A stretch of 64,000 nucleotides of DNA from positions 23,085,001 to 23,149,000 of the forward strand of contig OY754467.1 in NCBI GenBank assembly GCA_963575645.1, written 5' to 3'. The stretch's first letter is position 1, and each line of letters starts with the position of its first letter. The notes under the pieces are model-generated. The model saw only the letters and a program-made list of their open reading frames with translations, did no database searches and had not been told where the DNA came from. The position numbers were made by a program, and so were the translations under genes. Below are positions 12,961-27,094 of this stretch, one piece after another. The DNA is from Xanthostigma xanthostigma (lineage: Eukaryota; Arthropoda; Insecta; Raphidioptera; Raphidiidae).

Positions 12961-15900
12961 TCTAGAGTAACGCCTTTTTACATTTGGCCTTTCTATGCAA
13001 TTACTCTGGGAAGCAGCGATTTTCCAAGCTATTTTAGAGCAGCATATTAAAAGAAATGGTCAGTTTTTGTTGGTTTATAAAAATTTTCAAACGGTTTCAT
13101 CTAAAATAATTTGAGAGCCACTAACCTGTAGGACATTGGTCTCTTGTTACGCGGTATTGACGTTTTCAGTAGTAATCTTTTGTTGTATTTATTATAAAAA
13201 CGTACACACATATTACGTGCAGTTACAGTTACGGTCCCTTAAGTATTAGGTATAATAATAATTGTAGAAATTGCAGTACATGTAATAGGTTATTTTCATT
13301 GTTAAACGTTTCATTTGCTTTATACTTTTGTCGTAATCATTTACAGAGGCCGGATATTTTGATACGGTTTTTATTAAATATTATGTGAGTTCATTCATAA
13401 AATAGTGAATACATTTTCGCGGTACGTTTTTGTTTTTATTATTTAGTTCACATTTAGATCACATTTTTTTAACTTCAAGATTAAATTATTGTACCTATAA
13501 TTATTTGCAAAAATAAAATATAAAATAAATTGCAACTAGATATTGAAATAACATAAAAACTATATATTGATTACAATAAACAAAAATAAAAATTATTAAT
13601 TTTTATCAATTTCATGGAACACATTCTGAATCTGCAGTTTAGAAAAAAGAAAATTACAAAAACATACAGTTTTTTCTGATCTAGAAGAAAAGATTTTATA
13701 ATATTTTACAACTATAGCTGGTATACTGTTAATTTCTGTTCTTTTATTATACACGATATTATAATGAACAATTTTTTCTTCTAGATCCCGCTATACACTA
13801 TTGGAAAAATAATTTATAAACTACTTTTCATATATTAAAAAAATGATAGGCGAGATAAAAGATTATGTGTCTAAAAATATTTCCAGGTTCCGTCATAAAC
13901 TCTAGCTAATACTTACTTTTTTTGTTACAGGTATGTTGGCAATATTTTCATTTATTTGGTAAGTTATTTACAGTATATCTTTAGTTATAATACGTAATGC
14001 AGTATCCATTTTAAGTTTTAAACACTTCTTGTCGTTTTTTTAATGTTTAGCGTATTCAGTTAAAAATTCCATTTATTAAAAAAAATAGTTTTTTTCTTAA
14101 ATTCTTCTAAACGCTCTATTTTCAGTACCTAAATTAAAAACTATTTAAAATATTGCATAATCCAGCAACATCTCTCTGGTCGCACAATGGTCACTATTGC
14201 AAACAAAATTGACCATGATAATTTTAGTTTTCATTTAATATTAACAGAAATCTTGATATAAAATTCAGTCTGCAGTATACATTGAATAATTTTCACAAGG
14301 CTAAAATAATAACATGTTCTTCTATTGTTCTGACAAAACAGAATTTATTGGTCTGAGTTTTCAACAATTGCAGACAATAATAATAATTATAATAAATATT
14401 CTGTGTCCACACCTGTTAACAGTTTAATATTTTTTTGTATCTAGTTTATGTAGATAAAACATTTCTATAAAAACAACGTTATATATAGCATATATCTCTT
14501 GCACATGCGCCGATTTTTCCAAAAAAACAATAGAGCTTTTCAGCTTTGCATATCAAACATCCTCCCAAAATTTGGTATCAATCCGTTCATCCGTTTGACC
14601 TGTATCGTGTTTTTCCAAAAATATATGGTTTTTGGATTTGGGGGACCTCAAAACGAAAAAGTATTGTAAAATTTTGAGAAGTGATTTTTGACCTAAACTA
14701 GTATTATATCCCACTAACTTGTGAGCTGGAATGGTAAAATCAAATTATATGCCTAGAAATGACATAACCTAATTGGCAAAAGCTCTAGTGTCTAGACAGT
14801 TTGTTTTTGTACATAACTACTGTCTTATTTCGACAAAACAAGCCCAATGAAATAATACATTACGTCATAAAATTTGCATTAAATTTTGTAGACTATCAGT
14901 ATTTTCAATATTTGGAATCAAAACAAAAATTAATAGTGATAAATATTTTTATTACAAATAACGTCATCAAAAAAATAATAAGGTATCTCCTAAACTTGTT
15001 CAAATAAACGCGGTTCTCGTATATGATACTCGAGTTGGGTGACAAGTCTAATCTGAAGTTTCCTCTTAAAATTTGGAACTACATTAGTTAAACACCGAGT
15101 TCAATGAACATAAAATAACGTTTGTTTTATACAAATAATGATCAAGTTGTGTGCATACATTGATCAAAGTAAATGCACCGACTTGAATTCGTTGTCTAAA
15201 AGTTACGTCTATACAAATAAAATACCTAGCGTATTTAGTTGATGTAATATCGATCTTGAATGATAACCAATGTTTGAAAATTGGTACAAAACAGTAGCTG
15301 AGACAAGCGATTATTTCGGTAAAGTATGTAAGCGTTAAAATTATGATACAACTTTAACAATTAGCAACGGCTGTAAGCAACAAAATACAGAATGTAAAAT
15401 GTACCTATATTATTATTAAAATATAAAACGAACGGTAACGAGTAGTATAGGTATAATTTATATGAAATAAATAAAATAACTAAACTAAATTAAAATTGCG
15501 TCATATCGCAATAAAATTTAAATACTAAACTTACAATATAGCTTTTCTAAAATGATGGTAGGTACTACCTATGTGTATTTATCATAAGCGTTGTTATTTT
15601 TGTATTGTAAAATATACTTAATTCAATCTTATCATAACCGTAGTTAAATTTATAAATTTATTATTATTATTATTAACATGAAATTTTCAAATCATTAGAA
15701 ACAAATGTTTCAAATCCAACATTAACCATGATTCAAGGTAAAACCAACTTCAATTTTGTGCAATATGCATGATATAATTAATAATAAAAATTAACCACTT
15801 TGAAGAATATAATAATGAAAAAAAAGTATGTAACTTAAAAAAACGGTGACAATCTAAGACACAACAGTTTTTATCCCGAATTTGACTTTTTTTGAAATTG

Positions 15901-16887
15901 TCAACAGTTAAAGCTACAGAATAAACAAATTAATTATATATTTCGTGGAACATCATATCTAAGACAAATAACAGCAATACATACAATAGATTTAATAAAA
16001 TATAAAAAGTAGGTTTTCAGTCTTGCAAATAAATTTTTGCCAGTGTAATACAGTATAGGTGAGTATAGTACCTACTATCTTGTCTTGTTTTTATTATTAA
16101 ACAAGTATGAATTAAATATATGTTTTTTACTACACTATCAATATTATATCATATTAATGAAATACACGAAATTGTCGACAACTCGTATATATTTTTTAAA
16201 TTAAGATTGAGTAAAAAAAGGAAGACAAGTGGACAAAAAAAGCAAAAAAAAAAACAAGGTTCTCGAAGATTAAATTTAAAAGATCCAACAGGTTCCATGA
16301 TCCTCTGAAACCTGTTTTGGTCAAGTTTGCCTGCAGGGGTAATCCATATACTTTCTGCAGTCTCTCAAAAAGGTCAATTTAACCAGCTGCAATCAATGAC
16401 CCCATACAAACAGACTATATCTAGTAGATTGACTCGAAATATGCCAAATCCTTATGAGTCTTAATCTAACAAAAACTTTTTTCAAGGATAATTTCTAAAG
16501 CGAATCGGGCTTTTAATAAACGTTTGCATTAAGTTCGTATTTAACAGTGTACCTATGCCAATGAAAAATGGTCCCGTCCGACATTCAACAAAGAGCATCT
16601 TTTTAATAACACTAATAAATTCTAGTTAGTTTTGGATAGAACCTTAACTTGGGACGTTATATAATCTTAATATCTGGACGATCGGGCTTTGATTAAGACC
16701 AGATGGATTCGGCGCAGCCGTTCCGAATTCAATTCGGATTCAATTTTTTTGTGTAAATCAGTTCAGAAAACCGTACTTTTACATAATATATAAAAAACTA
16801 AAAATATTTTTTTAGGTTAAAATACAAAGTTTAAAGATACCTATTATAAATAATTATAAAGTTTTTATCATAATGTGTAATAGTATT
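12961..16887. other. AT-rich non-coding stretch
   Basis: No gene, structural RNA or bounded repeat recognised. 14480-14760 is a little less AT-rich and may be a dispersed repeat, but only one copy is present here. Short T/A microsatellite runs occur near 15660. Confidence 0.5.
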
Positions 16888-16895
16888 GTTTTTAC

Positions 16896-17937
16896 CAGGG
16901 CCCTCGCGCCCTATAGTGCGATGCGTGCGATGCACGCGGGCGGCACATTCAAGGGGCGGCAAATGGCCTGGTTGTGTTATGTTTTTTGTACTGTATAGAA
17001 AAAATATATAACTGATATTATATCAATTTTATTTACATACTCAAGCCTGCGTGAAAACTCTTACGAGTAGTTATTTATTTTTTAATGAAATTCGAATTCG
17101 AAATATTTCGCGCGCAATTTTCGATTCGATAGTTAATTCACATCAGCGCGTAGACAGGGCGCCCCTATCGGGAGACTCCCGCGTATGTTTATATCTTGAA
17201 TTTTCCTGTCGATTCCTGCAAGAGTGCGAGTGAAGTAAAGTATTTTTCAATCAACAAATACTTTTTTACGTAAGACTTGTGCACCTGAATGGTATAATTG
17301 ATAATATATTCTTTCCCTCATGTGAGTGTAGTACGGAAAAAATTGCAAGTTAATTCCAGGGGATTCACATTCAGTCGTAATGGTATTTATGTTTTTATTA
17401 ATTGCACTGGTATTCATTTTTCCTAATTGATAAACTAATGATTATTTTGACTTAATGAATTCTCTCAGCTCAGCGGTGAAACTAAATTTTTCTCTCATTC
17501 ATAAGTAAGACAGGAGAAGAACGCCGTGAAAAATCGCACGGAGTAAACTGTTTTTGTAGAGAACAGTTTACTCCGCGGAGTGATTTTTTTAACTTGAAGA
17601 GAGAATTTTTGAAATTCACTCTGTACGAGTGAATTTTTAAAATTCACTGTTTAATGTGTTTCATTTTAATTGAATATATTTCAGAATAAAATTTAGCTCT
17701 ATGTTTCAATGATTGTGTTTCGTTTGAATTATTTTACATAACAATGTTTAAATATTTTTTTTACAGTTTATTTAAATTTATAAGAAATAAAGTTTCTATT
17801 AATTGCACTTACAGTATTAGTTATTTAGGATTTTTAACGTTTTTCAATTTGAGATATCGTCTAGTGAGTTTATCCCCAATAAGGGGCGTCAATTATGAAC
17901 CCGCACGCGGGCGGCGTGAGGCCTTACGAGGGCTCTG
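16896..17937. mobile_element. hAT-type non-autonomous transposon, 1042 bp
   Basis: It is bounded by an exact 8-bp direct repeat GTTTTTAC (16888-16895 and 17938-17945). The ends are CAGGGCCCTCG and CGAGGGCTCTG, inverted copies with one mismatch. An 8-bp duplication with CAG-type ends is the hAT hallmark. The subterminal parts are GC-rich; the middle is AT-rich and holds foldbacks (17466-17650). The frames at 17051-17233 and 17744-18001 show no BED finger or hAT dimerisation motif, so the copy would depend on a transposase from elsewhere. Confidence 0.75.
17466..17650. repeat. foldback cluster inside the hAT element
   Basis: A hairpin at 17539-17575 pairs CGGAGTAAACTGTT with its complement around a short loop. 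It is flanked by partly complementary GTGAA...TTTTTCTCTC-type segments and by AATTTTT...AAATTCAC repeats near 17600-17650. It lies in the middle of the transposon rather than at an end. Confidence 0.5.
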
Positions 17938-17945
17938 GTTTTTAC

Positions 17946-20900
17946 AAATCATTTTGAAGCGTAAAAAAATTAATTTTTTAAATGATAAAATTCATAAATA
18001 AAAGAATTTTTCTAGGAATAAGGTCTAACAAGATTGAGTTTTTGCCCAACAAAACCTCTTTCCAGTAAATATCAAAATTGTTAGTTATTTTAAGAGAAAA
18101 TTTACATGTAGTACCTATACGTATTATAGAAGATTAGCTCATTTATTAATGTAAGATATAATATTGTCATATTTTTAATATATATTTCTTTAAGAGGATT
18201 CTTTTGTAATTATCTTAGTCCAACGGGAAGTACAAGCCGCCTAAGAATTATTACATTTTTAAACAAGAAATTAATTTGATTATTATTTTGCTAATTTTTA
18301 GGTATTGCACTATAAACACCGACAACTTTTTGTGTAAACATTTTTATATCCTGCCATCATCCTGTTCCTTATTTGTTTTGACTGACAGACGACAATTTAA
18401 TTTTATATTTATTTACCATTTATATTATAAAACCTACTCAATTCACATCAAAGCGCAGAAATCATAAAAATGTTTTCTAGTTCTGAATGAACAGTTTTGC
18501 AGAACATTATTTTTGAATTAGTATAAAAGTTAGTTCTTTTTTGAGTTAACACTAATTTTAAAGTTTTTGTTTATCATAAATACTCTTTATTATTCTATTT
18601 AGGAAACGAAAAATATCATCACTATATTATAAAAATAATATTATTAGACTAAACATTTATTTCAAAAAGTTATCAGTTTTACTGAAATCGAATCTCAAAC
18701 CAATTAAAAGTTTTGTTTTCAGATCACTTACTTCTACCGTGTAACACTTATTATGCGTATGATCAGATAAAAACGGCCTTGGTGTCCAAACAACCTTTTT
18801 TTGGAAAGATCTTACTTTTTTTTATTGTCAAGTGTCAAAATATAAAGCAATCAATTTGTAAGTACCTGTGAAAGAAAAAAAAGCAAAGGAAGTACCAATA
18901 ATGGTCACCTGTACAAATCGGTACATTTTTACGATCTTTTTTAAAGAAAAAAATCATAAAGCCATTGATAAATTTCTTCATATTTCATATCTAGGGGATA
19001 TGCATTGACAACAGAAAGTACGTTAAAGTTGGTTTTAGACGACAACATTTTTCTAAATTCGTTGTCAAACAATTCCCATTACCTATTCTTTGAATTATTT
19101 CTACAAAATAACCACGTAGATTACTGTAACCTTTTTTGTGTATGTTTAATACAAAAGTAAATGAGAAAAATAATAAATCCTCAGCCAAAACCTTAAGTAT
19201 TTTTGTATGATACTACAAAACAGAAAAATTGCTGATTTTTTTTACCAATTATGTCAGCTGCAAAAAAAAAAATGTTTCCGTTTAAAACAAGCTTTAGGCA
19301 TTTCCGAAGAATTTTTTCAAAATGAACAGGTACTAAAAGGCACCCTTTATTCTGAATACGAGACGAGTGCATTTTCCCTTAAGCTATGATATGTAATATA
19401 TCAAGACTGTAAACGTGAGGTGTTTAGTTAGTTCTTCCCACGATAACTGCTCTTTGTCTTCGCCTAAATACACAAATCCACCCTCCATTAGTATGCCATT
19501 AGTTCTTCAAGTTTTGTTGATACAGTATTCTGTAGGACCAGATCCTTCTAAAAATTATTTAACATAACCGAAACCCGTTATTACACTTTATCAATAACAC
19601 ATTTTATTTTCTTTTTCAATAATCATATTTCGTCCTCCTTAAAACGACGCAGATATTGCGTTTTGAAAGTATAGAGGTTAGTTTTCTCTTTAAATAATAA
19701 TATAGTGAACCTATTTATTATGTGTGATTTATTTCTCAAGTAGATTATATTTATTTAAAAATAATAGCCGTACTTAATTATTAATTATCAAAGGACTATA
19801 ATATTTCATAAACAATTTGTGCTGAACATTAAAAATTACACAAAATAGAGCAAAATAACTTACAGTTAATTTGTACACAGCTTAAATACGTTGACAAAGT
19901 GTTTAATTAAAATTAACTGCAATATATTATATTACATCCAGTGTCATTTGCAATTAGAAAATGGTAATTGACCATTTAGTATTATTTATTAATTCAATAA
20001 ATTCATTAACTTTACAAGTTACACATGTCATATAATATCATGAGGTAGGTATGTGATTTTATAAAATACACCTCAGAGAGAAAAATCATTTCTATGATAA
20101 TAATTAATCGCACATGGAAAATATAAAAACTGTTCCAGGTCAAATTTTCAACAATGGTAAACAAAGATTTTAATGTCGTCAGAAGTTCAGAAATCAGATG
20201 TATTCTGAATAATTTGGATAGCATTTCTTTGATGTTAATTAATGTCAATTTATTTTTAAAAAAAGTAATGCCAAGTACTAGATGAAACATACAGATTAAA
20301 AAACGGTAAAGAATAAACGTAATTCATGCGATGTGTTCCGTACATTTTCAATGAAAAAAAATGCCTTGATAAAATAAAGAAGTAAAAAACTATCATCCGC
20401 GGAAAAACACATTTTAAAATAAAAATAATCATTATTCACTACGAAGTAAAATGATTTAAATTCTAGTGACCAAGCTCCTCTAATTTTTGTCAACCTCGTT
20501 GTTCTAGCATACCTAATTTTAACAAAGTATACATGCAATATGTATTCAATATTTAAAAATACGAAAGTTGATGCTCTCAGTTAGTTACGATAATAGGAAC
20601 TAAAAAGCAATAAAAAAATAAAATTCTCACTGCAAAATATTTAACGAAAAAAGATAAATATACAAAGGTTGCAAAGGAACATTACATCCATAAATCATGA
20701 AATGCACAAAAGACGCCTATTGACACGCCAACTTCCTTCGCAGATTAAATATAGGTATATTGTTATCAAACGGAAATATACGCATTCCAAATGTAAAATT
20801 AAACTCGTTTTGCAGAAAAAGTCAATAAACTTTACAACGGATACAGCAGGTTTTAAAATGCATTGACAATTTTAACAAATATTTACAGTGCACTCACTCC

Positions 20901-21497
20901 AAAAAAAAAAAAAAAATAAAAACAAAACCAGCTCTGTAATTAAAAATATTTTATTGGTATGTAAATTAAGCAAATATATTTGTGACGATTTAAAAAGACT
21001 GGTTGTTAACAAGACAACGCGCTACCAAGAGATCTTAAGGATCGATTCAGAATAACGCGATGCTAAGGCGTTGACAGGTGCGCTGCGGCAATAGAGTGGT
21101 GTTCTGAAGTGAGTATAAAACTTTTTTGCCGAAAACATAGCCGAAAATTGCAACGACAATACATTAACAGCATCAACCACAAAAAGTACGCACATCAAGT
21201 GTGAGGAGCACGTAAGAAAGTTCAAGGCTGTATTTTGTACCACGCTGCAAAAATGTTATTACCTGTGATCAGAGAGAGCATTGCGCTGTAGCTAGGGATG
21301 TGGCAGAATTTTATATGCTTTCACGTGGCAGAAAGTTTATTGTAAGATTACAGGCAAAAATTCATTAAGATTTTTGCCAGTGTTGCGAGCACAGATTTAC
21401 CAAACGAATGGCAGTACAATACGCGCCACGGATCTAAAAGGTCCGGAAGTTAGTCACAAACAGCGTCGCAAAGGCTCATTTTAGAGCTGTTGAGAAT
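17946..21497. other. AT-rich non-coding stretch
   Basis: No gene or bounded repeat recognised. An A-run of about 15 is present near 20900. Confidence 0.5.
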
Positions 21498-21759
21498 CCC
21501 ACTACCTCTTAGCTACCTGTACGGAACGTGCGCTCGTCGGTGATTGGCCGTGATCGCTTGTTGCCTTTGTCACTTGTCGCTTTCCTGCTTTAAAGTACAG
21601 TCGAGTACGCTATTGTCAAGCTGTTGTTCCCACTACCTTAGCTAACTGCACGGAACGTGCGCTCGTCGGTGATTGGCCGTGATCGCTCGTTGCCTTTGTC
21701 ACTTGTCGCTTTCCTGCTTTAAAGTACAGTTGAGTACGCTATTGTCAAGCTGTTATTGT
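21498..21759. repeat. 131-bp direct tandem duplication
   Basis: Two adjacent copies (21498-21628 and 21629-21759) begin CCCACTACCT and share almost all their sequence, including GTGATTGGCCGTGATCGC. They differ at a handful of positions. The unit is richer in GC and CpG than its surroundings and contains an inverted CCAAT box (ATTGG). This could be a duplicated promoter-like segment or part of an unrecognised transposon. No reading frame spans it. Confidence 0.75.
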
Positions 21760-22316
21760 TATTATAGTTTTGTTGAGTTACGAGTTTGTAGTTTTTCAAC
21801 AGACTGTAAAGCACATTTTTGACATTAATTTGGTATCATAATAATATAGCTTTGCAAACATATTTAATAAAAATCCTAGCTGCGCTATCGAAGCGGTTGT
21901 GAATTTGTAGTTTAATTACTCAAAAAAAAGCAGACTGACAATTTTGGGTTAGCAGTCTATATTCTGTTCTGCTTTACTTATAATACTTTCGACCCTCTTA
22001 TCACTTAAAATCTATTTGACCCGCACAGTTGCAATTTGGTTATCAACTAATACCACCCCTACCCCTCAATTACTCAGAATCATAGATTTTATAAATAAAA
22101 AAAATCAAGTAGTTTCCCAGATAATGAAGTCCCATTATTTACCGCTATTTTTAACATTCACTGACTGACTCACTCACTCATCAAAAACCTAGACCACTTT
22201 CGATTGACTTACAAACTTGAAATTTGACACGGAGCTATAGGTCACCGTGCACATAACCAATACGTAGTTGAAAAAATGAAGACAATATTATTAGCGCGGT
22301 TACTCTCTTACATGAT

Positions 22317-22686
22317 GAGCCATTACTCACTGTGACTGGTCGCCGGCGACTCGGTCGCTGGCGACTGTGACTTACCACAGTTTAAATAGATGGTTACGCA
22401 CTTGGTCATCGGTCGCCCAGGCGGCTCGTCGCATAATGGCGACGCGCAAAGCGACTGCTGGTCGCCGGCGACGAATAGGGGCACAGCTTCAAATAGAACC
22501 ATTCACACTGCGAGCAACTGTCTCTTCATTATTAGTAGCGCTACTATAGCAGCTTCTTCGACGTCCATTCTGCACGAATGTACTTGGAATACTGTCGCTC
22601 GGCTTGGTCTTCTGGGCCTAGTTGCCTATGTTTTGGTCACTGAGCGACCGAGTCGCCGGCGACCAGTCGACAGTGCGTAATGGCTC
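22317..22686. mobile_element. GC-rich TIR element (MITE-like), 370 bp
   Basis: The two ends are inverted copies of about 50 bp, beginning GAGCCATTAC and including TCGCCGGCGAC palindromes. GC content is far above the flanks, and GGTCGC/GCGACC words recur inside. A second internal CCATTCACACTGCGAG motif resembles the TIR start, so an older copy may be nested. No convincing TSD was found. The frames inside (22367-22549, 22390-22680) cross the inverted repeats and are not genes. Confidence 0.65.
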
Positions 22687-23279
22687 TAATAGTATTAAGA
22701 ATAAAACTACATAAAGTATTGATATCCAAACAAAAACCATAATTATAAGTTATGTACCAAAAATAATTGGCATGTAAGTGGGTGCCCAGTTTTCACTTAG
22801 CACGTTTTACGCGTCGGTCATTTATTTATAAATAAAAACATGGCACGCACTTAGATTTCCATTTTTTTAATCCTTTTATTATTTTTCTTGCATTCGAAGG
22901 AAAATCACGTATTCATGTCATCATAGATAATGGCAAGTAAAAGACGAGAAACTCAGTTGAGAGAAAGAACGCTGCAGAAAGTCCAGAAAACCAGATATTT
23001 GTTTACTCAAATCAGCATTGTTTTGTATCATTAGTTACCATAAAGATAAGGAACTGTTCTCTGTCTGAATTACAGACACATTCGCGGCTCACTCGCGTAC
23101 ACTAATATCTCTATGGTTATTACTTATTAGTAACAATAATTTCATTCTGACGATGTAGCTGGTAACCGCTCGAACTGTAGCTTTTTTGCACGAGAAAATG
23201 TTGATATTACTGTAAAAAGTTGATTTGCGATAAGGTAAATGACACAACGATAACAATTATCTAATCCCTGATCGAAAGG

Positions 23280-23480
23280 TATCGAGTTGTGTAAAGCGGG
23301 AGGGAAGCCGGTCGTATTAGCAGCGCGGCGCGGCCGGAGGTGGAGGGAGCGGACTACTCGCCGGCCCGGCAAGGCCACATGCCATAGCGTTTCAAATAAA
23401 ACAACATTGACGGAGCGAGCAGTTCGCGGGCACCACAACGAGGCACTGTGTTCAACGCTCGGTGCATTATTGCATCTATG
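23280..23480. promoter_or_regulatory. CpG-rich block, possible promoter or first exon
   Basis: A sharp GC- and CpG-rich segment (for example GCGCGGCGCGGCCGGAGG at 23320-23337) sits in AT-rich DNA. Overlapping frames on both strands (23142-23495 minus, 23287-23589 plus) are simply permitted by the composition and show no domain. It could be an island promoter, an untranslated exon or a GC-rich repeat. No TATA box or initiator could be fixed. Confidence 0.3.
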
Positions 23481-23904
23481 TATTGTTGTAATCACACAAC
23501 ATAAACTCCTTTGTAGATGCTTACGTTCGTTTGCAAATGACTTGACATATTTCAGTTCGAATATTAACTATTCATTTCTTCGAAAATAAAATTGGCATTT
23601 CGTTCTCGTACAGACGTATGCACTCGATTTTCATCTGATTTTATAAAATGAATTTAATTGTATTCAACTCATGCGCGTTATTCATGTTTTATTATGCCTA
23701 AAAACCGAACCCTAAATTTACCGACTGGTGACAATTACTTGTCATAACTCAATGAAGATTCCTACTAGCTCGGCCATTGTGGAGTAATGAAAATAAACGT
23801 AACTATTTTCTGAGTCGTAACGAAATAGTAGGTAACAACTCCGTTGTTACCCATTGAGACTAAAATTGAGATGAATAACGCGCAATTGTTGAATAAAATT
23901 ATGT

Positions 23905-24000
23905 CAGCGCGATGTTTTCAGCACGAGTCGTAAGTGCGCAGGCACGAGCGAAGCGAGTGCATACTGCGCACCGGAGACGAGTGCTGAAAACATCGCGCTG
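23905..24000. repeat. 96-bp foldback MITE-like element
   Basis: The ends CAGCGCGATGTTTTCAGCAC and its exact complement form 20-bp terminal inverted repeats. The interior has GAGCGAAGCGAGTGC-type palindromic words. No flanking duplication is evident. Confidence 0.6.
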
Positions 24001-24990
24001 GCACGCCATGAATGACTTAGACTACTAGTTACGCCAATAACTATAAATTCACAGGATTCGATCAAGTTTTGCCTTCTTCGTTGAAATAAATGCATTACTG
24101 CCTTTTCAGAGCCCCAGTTTTAAAAGGATTTAACCTTCGGAAGCGAAATTACATTTGTTTTTAATTTTCTACAGCAAAAGTTATCATGTCGGTATAGAAA
24201 TGCATATTCTAAACAGAACTGATGTAATGTAATAAAGGGTTAAATTGAAAAATTGCTTTTAAAAGCGTAAGTGTGTAGTTTTTGAAAAACTGAAATAACA
24301 GATTATATTTCTAATTGCGTAATGAGATTTCTTACGAGTAATGACAGAATGTAAAAGCGAACGTCAGCGAGTTTTAACAGTTACACACGAGTTATGTTGA
24401 GATAGATCACATTTTAACTATTATACTTTTAGTCGAGACTGTACAGTAAAAAAATATCTTGATTATGGGCTGTACCTACCTTGAAATGGTATCAAAGTGC
24501 AACTATTTAGAATCAATGTCGTCAAAAGAATTTCAAATAGTTCAATGTGAATTCGTAGCTGATTGTTTTTTATTTATTTTTTTTTTGTTAAAATAAAATT
24601 CAGAGCAAAATATGCTGGCTTATTTGTCACGGTTACCGAAAAGCAATTTCTTCACATTCTCTATGTTCTTTGTGTCTTTTCATTCTTTGAAGGTCATCTT
24701 CCACGCCACGCATTAAATCGCAGAATTTCAGGTATGGAAATACTTCTACAGTACCAAAATAGACATGACTTGACTGATTTTTTCACTTATTCTGTGACTT
24801 AAAAATGGTTTAAAATGTCTACCTACTTTAATCATATGTTCACGTTCTTAATTTTAAAAATTTACATAATTTATTTATATATTGTTATGGGCTTATTTAC
24901 AAAATGCAATTAAAATACAAAATAAAATAAAAAATAAAAAAAAACAGCTTAAAGTGTTATGTTTTAGTTCTTAGTATATTTAAATATAGA
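24001..24990. other. AT-rich non-coding stretch
   Basis: Nothing recognised. Confidence 0.5.
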
Positions 24991-25019
24991 GCACATACCG
25001 CTAGTTTAGCAGTATGTGC
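24991..25019. repeat. 29-bp palindrome, copy 1
   Basis: GCACATACCGCTA and TAGCAGTATGTGC are inverted arms with one mismatch. The same palindrome, perfect, recurs at 39192-39220, so this is a dispersed unit rather than chance. Confidence 0.65.
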
Positions 25020-27094
25020 AATTTAATATATCTAACATAGGTATAAGTACTTATACTTATAAAATAAAATACTTATATTTTAATATATTCCGAATAAGCA
25101 TATAGGTTTCAGTAAAATAATAATAAATCTATATATTTTCAAGAAATTAAACACAGCATAAAGTAGAAAATACATTTCTTTCTCTACCACACGTTTAAGA
25201 GCGCGGGGTAGTCACTCTTTTTGTAAACTCATTATTGAATAAAAAATATAAATATTAAAATATTATTGCTATAATGAAACTACGATTCAACAACTTCAAT
25301 TTGTTAAAATCATAACTCTTGGGTAGTAGGACACCAATTTCATCAACCATAATATCGAGGAAATACCATAAAGAGTGAATGTGATTTGAAATATCCTTCA
25401 AAAATGTCAGTAGATTTTTCCAACTGAGTCTAACAACTGTTTCATTTTGTTTTCTTTGATGCACAACATGTACAGACAATAATTATCAAGTACAACATTT
25501 AGATATGTATTGAAGATTTGTAGCAACTGTTGTATTGAGAGTTTGTTCTAATTTTGCATATGTACACTCATGGACAAAATTATAAACTTTTCAGCAGAAT
25601 AAAGTTTGAATTATATAGTTCCTTTTCTGGCGAATAGGCTTGCGATATAAATTTTCGCGAATTTCATTTTCACGTATGTAGGTACTTAGGTACGCAGAGT
25701 CGTGTTAAGCCAAGTGGAGGCTCAGCGGCCTAACTAGCGAAGTAGGATTTTGTGAGATCAGTAATCAATATAATATTATTCAGTCACAAAGAACCCATTG
25801 GTAAGTATTTACAGGGGTGATTCAGATATAGATTCGGAAAAAAATAATGCCTATGTGAACACATTAGCTCATGTTTTAAATATTAATTTTGTTATTTTAA
25901 ATTGTATTTAAAAAAAAAACAGTTTTAGGTTGGAAATTATTTAAGGCCATTTGATTTTTGTTTTTTTTTTCCCTTTCTATTTCTGAATTTTTATATGCAA
26001 CTGAAAGAAACACCAATTTTTTGAGTGTTTCCGAAAATTCGGTTATATATATTAAAACAAAATGGGAAACAATAAATAAAAAAACAACTTTCGAATAGTC
26101 AAATAGTTATATCATATTCTGATTACGGTTAGAAAATGCATTAATAATATTCAAAGAAAAATTATTCTTGTCACCATCAAAATTTAAACCTCAATTCTCT
26201 TATTTCGTGCCAGATGCTTGCTGTTTATTTACCCTACAACGCTGCGACAGTAGACATTGAATGTTTTAACTAACCTAATTAACTATATGACTCTGGCCTA
26301 TTATAAGTCACGAATCGTTATTCGTTTGCTTACACAAATCATTATTTTTGCAATCGCAATACGATAAAATATGAAATTATCACAAATTTTTACTGAAGAA
26401 TTAAATAAAATTACAGACATAATATAATAAGTTGAAGATGTTTTTGTAATTGAAATGATCGAACGGGGTGCTTTTTCTATGTCTGATTGTTTTCGTCTTG
26501 AACTGTATTTGTTTCTGCCACGCACACATGGTTACAATTATTGTGTTATCTGTCAATAGAATCAAATTAAAACAGGTCTTGTTGCATGATTGCATACTAC
26601 GTTTGTTTTCTGCATCTGCAATCTGCATTCTATCCTTGTTTATTTATTTGAGATTACAGGTAACTTAATCATGTTTCCCTTGAATAGTGCACTCAAACAC
26701 AATCTTTGAATTTTTTGTATTTTGTCTGGAGACAGTAATAGTTGTATAGACAGATAATTTCCAATAAAATAAAGTGCCTTAACTTATATTAAAAAGTCTT
26801 AAGTATAATATATTTTTCTGTTTAATTTGAATTGTCATCCCATGCTTGAAACGAAGAAGAGTGGAAATAAGTTAGAATTTATGAAAACTAACTGCTCAAT
26901 GCATAAATATTTACTTCTTTTCCTCTGACTTCATTAATTGTTTCTAAAATGACATTTTTTAATACTGTTACCTTCGTTGAAAGTGTAGCATTTTTGCTCT
27001 TCGATTTTTTCTCCGAATAATCAATAAACCAATCAAGATACTTTTCAAATATTTGATTGACGTCTGATTATATTCTTCATTTTATACAATTTGC
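25020..27094. other. AT-rich non-coding stretch
   Basis: No gene or bounded repeat recognised. Overlapping short frames at 26301-26668 on both strands have no recognisable domain. Confidence 0.5.

Noticed and set aside
22367-22680. Two overlapping plus-strand frames in GC-rich DNA
   Set aside because: They run through the terminal inverted repeats of the 22317-22686 element; the openness comes from GC composition.
23142-23589. Frames of 117 and 100 codons on opposite strands
   Set aside because: They overlap antiparallel in a CpG-rich block, have no domain, and neither shows supporting splice or conservation signals.
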